A program made the translations under genes and the position numbers. This document shows, in pieces, positions 35,648 through 43,658 of a stretch of DNA of 64,000 bases. The notes below the pieces were generated by a model that saw only the letters and a program-made list of their open reading frames with translations, did no database searches and had not been told where the DNA came from. The number at the start of each line of letters is the position of its first letter. Position 1 is the first letter of the stretch. This stretch comes from RHKX01 sp963743875 (GTDB lineage: Bacteria > Actinomycetota > Thermoleophilia > Solirubrobacterales > 70-9), in the NCBI GenBank assembly GCA_963743875.1, contig CAVURM010000001.1, forward strand, positions 62,001-126,000. The letters run 5' to 3'.

Positions 35648-37294
35648 ATGGCCGTCGTCGGCCCGGCCGCGGAATCGGGGATGATGGGCCTTCCCGGCTG
35701 GGATCCCCTCGTCGCCAACCACGCCGAGATCGGCGATCTGCACCTCAGCGACATGTTCGCCGCCGATCCCGGGCGCGGTGAACGGATGGTGGCCGAGGCC
35801 GAGGGACTGTTCCTCGACTACTCCAAGAACCGGGTCACCGACGAGACGATGCGACTGCTGGTCCAGTTGGCCGAGGACGCAGGGCTTCGCGAGCGGACCG
35901 ACGCGATGTTCTCGGGCGAACGGATCAACGTCACCGAGGACCGCTCGGTGCTTCACGTCGCGCTGCGGATGCCGCGGGAGCGCTCGCTGATCGTTGACGG
36001 CCGCGACGTGGTCGCCGACGTCCACGAGGTGCTCGACCGCATGGCGAGCTTCAGCAACCGGGTCCGCAGTGGCGAGTGGACCGGCCACACCGGCAAACGG
36101 ATCAGGAACGTGATCAACATCGGCATCGGCGGCTCCGATCTCGGGCCGGTCATGGCCTATCGCGCCCTCCGTCACTACTCAGACCGCGATCTGACCGTGC
36201 GCTTCGTCTCGAACGTCGACGCGACCGACTTCATCGAGAAGACCCACGACCTCGATCCGGCCGAGACCCTGTTCGTGATCGCCTCGAAGACGTTCACCAC
36301 GCTGGAGACGATGACCAACGCGCGGTCCGCGCGCGAGTGGCTGCTGGCGTCACTCGGCGATCGGTCCGCGGTCGCAAGGCATTTCGTCGCGCTCTCGACC
36401 AACGCGGGGGAGGTCGCCGACTTCGGCATCGACACAGACAACATGTTCGGCTTCTGGGATTGGGTCGGAGGCCGGTACTCGATGGATTCGGCGATCGGCC
36501 TGACGACGATGCTCGCGATCGGGCCGGAGCTCTTCGCCGAGATGCTGGCCGGGTTCCACGCTATCGACGAGCACTTCATCTCGGCTCCGTTCGAGCGCAA
36601 CCTGCCTGCCCTGATGGGGCTGCTCACGGTCTGGTACGCGGAGCTGTTCGGAGCCGAGACGGTGGCGGTCCTCCCGTACGAGCAGTACCTGGAGCGCTTT
36701 CCGGCCTATCTCCAGCAGCTGACCATGGAGTCCAACGGCAAGCACGTCCGCCTCGACGGCTGGAGCGTCGACTACGCGACCGGCCCGATCTTCTGGGGTG
36801 AGCCGGGAACGAACGGCCAGCACTCCTTCTACCAGCTGATCCACCAGGGGACGCACCTGATCCCATGCGACCTGATCTTCTTCGCGCGCAGCCTCAACCC
36901 GCTCGGCGATCACCACGATCTGCTCGTCGCCAACGTCTTCGCTCAGGCCGAGGCGCTCGCGTTCGGCAAGTCCGCCACCGAGGTCAGGGCCGAGGGCACC
37001 GAGCAGCATCTCGTACCGCACAAGACCTTCGAGGGCAACCGGCCCACGAACGTCCTGATGGCCGAGCGGTTGGACCCGGCCACACTGGGCAGGCTCGTTG
37101 CGCTGTACGAGCACAGCGTCTTCACCCAGGGCACGATCTGGGGCATCGACTCCTTCGATCAGTGGGGCGTCGAGCTGGGCAAAACGCTGGCGAAGCGGAT
37201 CGTCCCCGAGCTGCAGTCGAGCGAGGAGCCGGAGCTCACCCACGACAGCTCGACCAACGCGCTGATCCGCGCCTACCGCGCCCGGCGGGGGTAG
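35648..37294 (+). CDS. pgi: Glucose-6-phosphate isomerase
   Basis: The 548-residue enzyme starts at ATG 35648, one base after the tal stop. It shares a frame with the first part of tal, which gives the false appearance of one 917-residue ORF. Signatures are INIGIGGSDLGPVMAYRAL, GFWDWVGGRYSMDSAIGL and the C-terminal FDQWGVELGKTLAKRI. Active-site Glu lies in ESNGKHV and the His/Lys residues are in the expected segments. It interconverts glucose 6-P and fructose 6-P. It belongs to the gnd-zwf-tal-pgi operon. It is one of the few genes of this region without a frame break. Confidence 0.96.
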   Translation: MAVVGPAAESGMMGLPGWDPLVANHAEIGDLHLSDMFAADPGRGERMVAEAEGLFLDYSKNRVTDETMRLLVQLAEDAGLRERTDAMFSGERINVTEDRSVLHVALRMPRERSLIVDGRDVVADVHEVLDRMASFSNRVRSGEWTGHTGKRIRNVINIGIGGSDLGPVMAYRALRHYSDRDLTVRFVSNVDATDFIEKTHDLDPAETLFVIASKTFTTLETMTNARSAREWLLASLGDRSAVARHFVALSTNAGEVADFGIDTDNMFGFWDWVGGRYSMDSAIGLTTMLAIGPELFAEMLAGFHAIDEHFISAPFERNLPALMGLLTVWYAELFGAETVAVLPYEQYLERFPAYLQQLTMESNGKHVRLDGWSVDYATGPIFWGEPGTNGQHSFYQLIHQGTHLIPCDLIFFARSLNPLGDHHDLLVANVFAQAEALAFGKSATEVRAEGTEQHLVPHKTFEGNRPTNVLMAERLDPATLGRLVALYEHSVFTQGTIWGIDSFDQWGVELGKTLAKRIVPELQSSEEPELTHDSSTNALIRAYRARRG

Positions 37295-37638
37295 GCGGGC
37301 CAGGGGACTCGAGGTGGATGTGGCCTGCCGAGGGGCCGCCACCGTTGGGCGAGGGCTGGTTTGGCTGGGGAGGGAGGACCGGGACGCTCGCCAACCGCTC
37401 ACCCGCCTGCCGAGGTACCTACGAGGTACGTGGATCAAGGCGATTGGCGGCTAACGGCCCTTGCAGCGCCGCAAGTCCCCCACGCCTCGAGCGGCCCCCG
37501 CCCGGCCAGAGCGGACGCGAAGCGAGCATCTGTCAACCCCCTGACGCCCTTGCCGAGCGGCAACACCCAACGACCCGAGGGAAGCGGACGCGCAGCGGAG
37601 CATTCCCTCGGGGTTATCCAGGGAGCATCTGGTCGGAG
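37295..37638. repeat. Gene-free stretch with dispersed repeat copy 2, sub-repeats and a 10-bp hairpin
   Basis: This 344-base gap between pgi and a convergent kinase gene holds no convincing ORF. Block A (37320-37336) is identical to 21481-21497 and block B (37593-37619) nearly identical to 21531-21556. A related unit starting AGCGGACGCG occurs at 37510-37529 and again at 37583-37603. CCCGAGGGAA (37574-37583) and TTCCCTCGGG (37603-37612) are perfect 10-bp arms around a 19-base loop and may act as a terminator for either gene. No transposase or terminal inverted repeats are visible. Confidence 0.55.
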
Positions 37639-38611
37639 TCAACTCACCAGCAGTGCTGCGCCGAGTGCGCCGCCGAAATCGCCCAGGGCCGCGATCCTGA
37701 AGTCAGGCGGGTTCGCGTGGTTGAAGAGGTTCAGTTGCATCCGCTCCTCGATCCGCGGGCCCATCTCTTCGCCGAAGCGGACTCCGAGCCCACCGCCGAG
37801 GATCACGATCTCCGGGATCCAGCAGGTTGACCGCGGATGCGATTCCGGCGCCTAGCGCCTTGATCGCGCGATCGATCAGGTCCTTCGCCATCTCATCGTC
37901 GTGTTCGAGCGCTCGCTGCCAGATGCCGCTCGTCAGGCGGGGCTTGTCGTGCTTCTCCATCAGCTTGAAGAGGTCGGTCTCGTCGCCGTGCTTAATCCGC
38001 TTGCGGGCCTCCGTCTCCATCGCCGAGCGACCTGCGTAGGCCTCCAGGCAGCCGTGGTTTCCGCACGGACAGAGCGCCCCGCCGCGCTTGACGACCATGT
38101 GGCCGATCTCTCCGGCGGAACCCCGGCCGTCCCAGCTCTTGCCGCCGAGGATCAGCCCGCCGCCCACGCCTGTGCCCCAGAAGACACCGAGGACCGAGTT
38201 GCGGCCGCGCCCCGCACCGAGCACGTACTCCGCCCAGGTCGCGACATCCACGTCGTTGCCGACGGCGACCTTCGTGCCGAACGACTGGGAGAGGCTCGGC
38301 CCGAGCGGAAAGCTCTCGCTCCAATCGGGCAGGTTCTTCGCGTTCGAGACCGCCCCCGAGCCGGCGTCGATCTCACCCGGGGATCCGACCCCGACCCCCC
38401 GGAGGGCCTTCGGCTCGGTGCCGGCCAGGCTGGCGGCCTCCCGCAGCGCGTTCGCCATCGCGTCGGCGACGTCCTGGGGACCGCCCTCGTGGGGGGTCGG
38501 GCAGCGCGACTGGCCGATGACGTTGTTCTCGCCATCGACGATGATCGCCTGGATCTTGGTGCCGCCGAGGTCGATGCCTCCGCGTCGGGCGCCTCGTCCA
38601 ATGGGGTTCAT
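37639..38611 (-). CDS. ROK family sugar kinase/glucokinase (one frame interruption)
   Basis: From ATG 38611 the product reads GGIDLGGTKIQAIIVDGENN (ATP phosphate loop), GVGVGSPGEIDAGSG, VAVGNDVDVATWAEYVLG, GTGVGGGLILGGKSWDGRG, and the ROK zinc motif CPCGNHGCLEAYAG. After NLLDP (about 37813) the family sequence continues in the next frame as EIVILGGGLGVRFGEEMGPRI and ends at the TGA 37639-37641. Removing one G from CCCGGAG restores it, giving about 323 residues. ROK kinases phosphorylate glucose or related hexoses. Its start overlaps the stop of the cyclase-family gene by ATGA. The acidic partner residues for sugar binding (GNDVD) are intact. Confidence 0.9.
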
Positions 38612-39254
38612 CGGCTCTCGCTCTCCTCGGGTTCGATGTCTTGAGCAGGACCCTCGCCGGCGCTCCGTCGGTGTCGAGCAGACGCATCGGCAGGCAGATC
38701 AGCTCGTACGGGCCGGGCTCGATCTCGCGAAGATCCAGTCCCTCGAGCGCGACCACGCCGTTGCCGAGCAGCTCGACATGGGCGTCGTGATCCCCGATCG
38801 ACAGGTAGTCGATCGCGACCAGCCTGATCCCCTGCTCGAGGACCCAGGCGGCGCCGCTGCCGTCGAGGCGGACGAAGTCATGGGTGAACTCGTCGAGATC
38901 CCAGAGCCTCGAGTTCGGCGTCTTCAGGACCAGTCGCTCCGTTCCGGCCGGCACCCCGGCGCCCGCGAGCGTCTCCCGGTCGATCGCGTCACCCGGATCG
39001 GCGATCTCGACCACCTCGCAGCGGCCGAGCATCGCCTCGAGCGGCAATGCGTCGACGCCGGTGCCGTCGTTGAAGAAGTGCAGGGATCCGTCGATGTGGG
39101 TGCCCGAGTGCACGCCCATCGTCAGGCGGCTGACGTTGGCGCCGTCTCCGGCGTCGATGGTCAGCGCCCGCTCCACCTCCACGCCCGGGTTCTTGCGGTA
39201 GATGATCATCCCGGGATGGACCGGTATGGAGACGTCGTGGAGGGCCACGGCCAC
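38608..39254 (-). CDS. Cyclase-family (kynurenine formamidase-like) metal hydrolase, probable frame break near the end
   Basis: The product is about 215 residues. Starting at GTG 39254 it reads LHDVSIPVHPGMIIYRKNPG, then SRLTMGVHSGTHIDGSLHFFNDG, whose HSGTHID and H...D residues bind the metal in this family. It ends with the family segment GPYELICLPMRLLDTDGAPARVLL. After this the open frame runs on into the kinase gene, but an apparent one-base deletion near 38640 would give DIEPEESESR and a TGA overlapping the kinase ATG (ATGA), the arrangement typical here. Members of PF04199 hydrolyse formylkynurenine, isatin or other cyclic amides. In this sugar-phosphate setting its substrate is uncertain. 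Confidence 0.82.
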
Positions 39255-39340
39255 GAGACTACCCTCACTCCTCCCACATCGGCCACCGACGCCGTTATCG
39301 TCACGGACGCCTTGCACCCCGTCCTCCAGTCCTGATCCAG

Positions 39341-40312
39341 ATGAGCGCCCGATACATCGGCGTCGACGTCGGCGGGACGAAGATCGCCGTCGCCGTCCTC
39401 GAGGACGGCGCGCTCAGCCATCACGGCATCGAGCGGACCGATGCCGACAGCGCTGAGGTGCTGATCGACGAGATCTGCTCGCTGGTCGAGGGGGTCGGCA
39501 CCGAGGGGGTCAGCGCCGTCGGGGTGGGGGTCCCGTCCGTGATCGACTTCGAGACCGGGACCGCCCGCGCCTCCGTCAACGTCCCGCTCGCCGACGTTCC
39601 CCTTCGCGGCGTTCTGGGTGACCGGCTCGGGCTGCCCGTCTTCGTCGACAACGACGCCACCGTCGCCGCTCTGGCTGAGGCCTGCACCGACGGCGAGATC
39701 GAGATCGAGAACCTCGTGATGCTGACGGTCGGCACCGGGGTCGGCGGCGGGCTCGTTCTCAACGGTCGGCCCTACCGGGGGGCCACCGGGGCCGCCGCCG
39801 AGCTCGGGCACATTCTGATCGGGCTCGACCTCGACGACGGGGTGCCGAAGCCGTCGGGGTTCCCGCAGCCCGGATCGCTCGAGTCGTTCGCCGCCGGATC
39901 CGCCCTCGACCGCCTCGCTCAGGCAGCCGCCCTCGCCCATCCGGATTCGTACCTGGGTGCCCGACACGCCGAGGGCGAGGAGATCACCGGCCACGATGCC
40001 GTCCAGGGGGCCAAGTCCGGTGACGAGGTCGCAATCGGTCTGCTCACCACGCTCGGCGAGCGTCTCGGGATCGGGATCGCGAACGTGATCAACGCTCTCG
40101 ACCCCGACGTGGTGGCGATCGGCGGCGGTGTCTCCATCGCCGGCGACCTGCTGCTGGAGCCGGCGCGCCGTACCGCGGCCGGCTACGTGCTGCCCGGGGT
40201 CGGCACCAAGACCGAGATCAGGCTGTCGGTGCACGGCCCGACCGCCGGCGTGCTCGGGGCCGCTCTACTTGCCAAACAGGAACTGAAGCGACGAGAGGAA
40301 TCAGCTCGATGA
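39341..40312 (+). CDS. glk: ROK family glucokinase
   Basis: The intact 323-residue kinase reads YIGVDVGGTKIAVAVLEDG, GVGVPSVIDFETG, LPVFVDNDATVAALAE, LTVGTGVGGGLVLNGRPYRG, AAELGHILIG and VVAIGGGVSIAGDLLLEP. The usual ROK zinc motif CxCGxxGCxE is absent: the corresponding region reads GFPQPGSLESFAAG. This suggests a structural variant of the glucokinase group. It phosphorylates glucose or a related hexose for entry into zwf or pgi. Its TGA overlaps the ATG of tkt (40309-40312), so the two are coupled. Confidence 0.9.
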   Translation: MSARYIGVDVGGTKIAVAVLEDGALSHHGIERTDADSAEVLIDEICSLVEGVGTEGVSAVGVGVPSVIDFETGTARASVNVPLADVPLRGVLGDRLGLPVFVDNDATVAALAEACTDGEIEIENLVMLTVGTGVGGGLVLNGRPYRGATGAAAELGHILIGLDLDDGVPKPSGFPQPGSLESFAAGSALDRLAQAAALAHPDSYLGARHAEGEEITGHDAVQGAKSGDEVAIGLLTTLGERLGIGIANVINALDPDVVAIGGGVSIAGDLLLEPARRTAAGYVLPGVGTKTEIRLSVHGPTAGVLGAALLAKQELKRREESAR

Positions 40313-42346
40313 CCCAGACCACCGACCTAGGAACAACGGGGAGAAGCCGATCGACGAGCTCTCGATCGACACGATCCGGACGCTGGCGATGGATGCCGTC
40401 CAGAAGGCGAACTCCGGCCACCCGGGCACGCCGATGGGCCTCGCGCCGCTCGGATACGTCCTCTATTCGCAGGTCATGCACCACAACCCGGCCAATCCCC
40501 ACTGGCAGAACCGGGATCGCTTCGTGCTCAGCGCCGGGCACGCCTGCATGCTCCAGTACGCGTGCCTGCACCTGTCCGGCTACGACCTCTCGCTCGAGGA
40601 CATCAAGCAGTTCCGGCAGTGGCAGAGCCGGACGCCCGGTCACCCCGAGTTCCGTCACACCGCCGGGGTCGAGGTCTCGACCGGACCGCTCGGCCAGGGC
40701 GTCGCCAACGCGGTCGGCTTCGCGCTCGCCGAGGCCCACCTCGCTGCCACAGTTCAACCGGCCGTCGCAGGAGATCGTCGATCACCACACGTTCTTCGTC
40801 GCCGGCGACGGCGACATGGAGGAGGGAATCTCCAGCGAGGCCGCATCGCTGGCCGGCTACCTCGGGCTCGGCAAGCTGATCGGGATCTACGACGACAACC
40901 AGATCACGATCGAGGGCCCGACCGATCTCGCCTACCACGACGACGTCGGCAAGCGGTTCGAGTCCTACGGCTGGTCGGTTCACCGGCTCGACATCGACTC
41001 GTCGCTGGAGCGGATCGAGGAGGCGCTCGAGGAGGCGAAGTCGGTCACCGACCGCCCCTCGCTGGTCATCCTTCCCTCCCACATCGGCTACGGCAGCCCC
41101 AACAAGCAGGACACGGCCTCCGCACACGGCGCCCCGCTCGGCGAGGAGGAGATCAAGCTGACCAAGGAGGCGCTCGGCTGGCCCTACGAGGAGCCGTTCA
41201 CCGTGCCCCCGGAGGTCTACGAGCACTTCGAGGCGGTCAAGCGGCGCGGCATCGCCGACGAGGAGGCGTGGGACGAGCTCTTCGACGCCTACTCCGCCGA
41301 GCACGCCGACCTCGCGGCCGAGTACGTCCGCCTGGTCAAGCGTGAGGACCCGGAGTTGCCGCCGCTCTCCGACGGTCCCGGAGTTCGAGACCGGCGATCA
41401 GGTCGCCACCCGCTCGGCCTCGGGGAAGGCGCTGAACTGGCTGGCCCCGCACGTCCCGGCGCTGATCGGTGGAGCCGCGGACCTGGCGCCCTCGACGTCG
41501 ACGAACATGAACGACTACGCGAGCGTCCGTCGCCATGACTTCGGCGGCCGCAACCTCCACTTCGGCATCCGCGAGCACGCGATGGGAGCGATCGTCAATG
41601 CGATGACGATCGAGGGACTGCGCGCCTTCGGGGCGACGTTCCTCGTCTTCTCCGACTACATGCGGGGCGCAATCCGGCTCGCGGCGATCATGGAGATCCC
41701 GTCGATCTTCGTGTTCACGCACGACTCGATCGGGGTCGGCGAGGACGGCCCGACCCATCAGCCGGTCGAGCAGGTGGCCTCGCTGCGGGCGATGCCCAAC
41801 ATCGAGGTGATCCGGCCGGCGGACGCTCACGAGACGGTCCTCGCCTGGCGTTGGCTGCTCGGCGGGGCATCGGAGCCGGCGGTCCTGGCGCTGAGCCGGC
41901 AGAAGCTGCCGGTTCTCGACGGCGAAGCCGTCCCCGAGGATGCGATCGAGCGGGGGGCCTACGTGCTCCGCGATTCCGAGGGCGAGCCGGACCTGATCCT
42001 GATCGGCACCGGCTCCGAGGTCTCGCTCTGCCTCGAAACGGCCGACCTGCTGGTCGCCGACGGGACCGCCGTCAGAGTCGTCTCGATGCCGAGCACCAAC
42101 CGGTTCGCCAAGCAGGAGGAGTCCTACCGGGACGCGGTACTTCCGCCCTCGGTCAGGCGGCGGATGTCGGTCGAGGCCGGGACGACGTTCGGCTGGAATC
42201 GATGGGTCGGCGACGAGGGCTACAGCGTCGGCATCGACCACTTCGGAGCCTCGGCGCCGGCGAGCGCGATCTTCGAGGGCTTCGGGCTGACCCCGGACGC
42301 GGTGGCCGGCCATGCCCGTCAGTTGATCGCGGGGGAGAAGTCGTGA
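40309..42346 (+). CDS. tkt: Transketolase (three frame interruptions)
   Basis: The N-terminus MTQTTDLGT changes frame at a GGGG run (40338-40341) into EKPIDELSIDTIRTLAMDAVQKANSGHPGTPMG. It changes again near 40749 into FNRPSQEIVDHHTFFVAGDGDMEEGISSEAASLAG (thiamine diphosphate motif GDGDxxEG), and near 41380 into PEFETGDQVATRSASGKALN, then IREHAMGAIVNAM and THDSIGVGEDGPTHQPVEQ, ending at 42346. Together about 679 residues, normal for transketolase. It transfers two-carbon units between pentose and triose phosphates using TPP. Conservation across every break argues for sequence error rather than decay. Its TGA overlaps the GTG of rpiB. Confidence 0.9.
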
Positions 42347-42807
42347 GATTCGCCTGTGGCTTCGATCACGGCGGCTTCGCGCTCAGGGAGACCGTCTTCG
42401 AAGCGCTGGGAGCCGACGACCACGTCCCGATCGACCTCGGTGCGTTCGAACTCGACTCCGGCGACGACTACCCTGATTTCGCGCTCGCGGTGGTCAGGGC
42501 GATCGTGGCGGGCGACGCCGAGCGCGGCATCCTCGTCTGCGGCTCCGGCGCCGGGGTGGCGGTCGCGGCGACGAAGGTCGAGGGAATCCGCGCCGCGATG
42601 GCGCACGACACCTACACCGCCGCTCAGTGCGTCGAGCACGACAACTGCAATGTGCTCGCTCTCGGCGCCCGCGTTATCGGCCCCGAGATCGCGAGCGAGC
42701 TCGTCAGCGCCTTCGCCAACGCCGTCTTCAGCGGCGAGGAGCGCCACGTGCGGCGACTTGCCAAGGTCGATGCGATCGAGCGTGACGGCGTCGACGCGCG
42801 TCTCTAG
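42343..42807 (+). CDS. rpiB: Ribose-5-phosphate isomerase B
   Basis: The 154-residue protein reads FACGFDHGGFALRETVFEAL, ALAVVRAIVAGDAERGILVCGSGAGVAVAATKVEGIRAAMAHD, matching RpiB/LacAB. The catalytic Cys lies in VCGSGAGV, where the family usually has CGTGIG, and the phosphate-binding His in FDHGG and AHD are present. It interconverts ribulose 5-P and ribose 5-P. It starts at GTG 42343, overlapping the tkt stop by 4 bases, and closes the glk-tkt-rpiB operon. The C-terminal tail HVRRLAKVDAIERDG resembles actinobacterial members. Confidence 0.92.
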   Translation: MRFACGFDHGGFALRETVFEALGADDHVPIDLGAFELDSGDDYPDFALAVVRAIVAGDAERGILVCGSGAGVAVAATKVEGIRAAMAHDTYTAAQCVEHDNCNVLALGARVIGPEIASELVSAFANAVFSGEERHVRRLAKVDAIERDGVDARL

Positions 42808-42821
42808 CCCGCCGCGCGGGG

Positions 42822-42868
42822 CTGCTTGTGCATCCGGCGTTGTGGAGCGGCGGCAGATGCACAAGCAG
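42822..42868. terminator. 13-bp perfect hairpin between convergent rpiB and fdhD
   Basis: CTGCTTGTGCATC at 42822-42834 and GATGCACAAGCAG at 42856-42868 are perfectly complementary, with a 21-base loop. The hairpin fills the gap between two converging stop codons. There is no strong T-tract on either side. It probably ends transcripts in both directions or protects their 3' ends. Confidence 0.6.
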
Positions 42869-42871
42869 ACC

Positions 42872-43621
42872 TCAGGAGAGCCGTTGGCCGCCGCAATAGA
42901 CGTTGACCTCGCCCCCGCGGGCGAAGCCGGCCAGGGTCATGCCGCGGTCCTCGGCAAGATCGATCGCCAGTGAGCTCGGGGCGCCCACGCCCACGATGAT
43001 CGGGCAGCCGGCCACCGCGGCCTTCTGGACGAGCTCGAAGCTGAGCCGGCCGCTGACGCAGAGGATCCGTTCGTCGAGTGGCACATCCCCGTCGATGAGC
43101 GCTCGGCCGATCACCTTGTCCATCGCGTTGTGACGGCCGACGTCCTCGCGGGCGATCAGCAGCTCGCCGGCGGCGTCGAAGAGGCCGGTGGCGTGCAGGC
43201 CCCCGGTCAGCTCGAAGGCGGGTTGGCTCAGCCGTTCGGGAAGCGCCGCCAGCAGCGCCCGCGCGATCGTCGGCCCTCGGGTGGCAAGCGGCGAGTCGAC
43301 TGCCACCTGCTCGATCGATCCCTTGCCGCAGACCCCGCATGAGGACGTCGTGTAGAAGCTCCGGTCGCCGGGGTCGCGGAGCAGCGGTCCCTCGATCTCG
43401 ATCGTGTTCGCGGCGAGATCGGTGGGCGGCGAGGCGGTCCTTGCCTCGGCGATCAGACCCTCCCCGTGGAGAAACCCGAGCGCCAGCTCCTCGTCGTTGC
43501 CCGGGGTCCGCATCGTCACCGCGAGCGGCCTGTCGCCGACGCGGATCTCGAGCGGCTCCTCGACCGCGACGTCGTCGGTGACGCCGTCGTGGCTGACGCG
43601 CTTGTGCATTCGCGGATCCAT
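42872..43621 (-). CDS. fdhD: Formate dehydrogenase accessory sulfurtransferase FdhD
   Basis: The 249-residue protein starts at ATG 43621 (or 43609). It shows VEEPLEIRVGDRPLAVTMRTPGNDEELALGFLHGEGLI, the conserved cysteine loop TTSSCGVCGKGS, and LIAREDVGRHNAMDKVIG to CVSGRLSFELVQKAAVAGCPIIVGVGAPSSLAI. FdhD carries sulfur from a cysteine desulfurase via the CxxC loop to the Mo-bisMGD cofactor of formate dehydrogenases. It diverges by 37 bases from the oxidoreductase at 43659, its likely client. Confidence 0.96.
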   Translation of the reverse strand: MDPRMHKRVSHDGVTDDVAVEEPLEIRVGDRPLAVTMRTPGNDEELALGFLHGEGLIAEARTASPPTDLAANTIEIEGPLLRDPGDRSFYTTSSCGVCGKGSIEQVAVDSPLATRGPTIARALLAALPERLSQPAFELTGGLHATGLFDAAGELLIAREDVGRHNAMDKVIGRALIDGDVPLDERILCVSGRLSFELVQKAAVAGCPIIVGVGAPSSLAIDLAEDRGMTLAGFARGGEVNVYCGGQRLS

Positions 43622-43658
43622 GAGTTCCGCAAGCGTAGGCGGGTAGCCTGCCGGGCAG

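Noticed and set aside
34541..37294. A transaldolase-glucose-6-phosphate isomerase fusion of 917 residues
   Set aside because: The middle of this frame (about 35067-35640) is arginine-rich nonsense. The true transaldolase continues in two other frames and stops at 35646, and pgi starts at 35648.
37295..37638. An insertion sequence remnant after pgi
   Set aside because: There is no transposase fragment, target duplication or terminal inverted repeat pair, only short repeated blocks and a hairpin.
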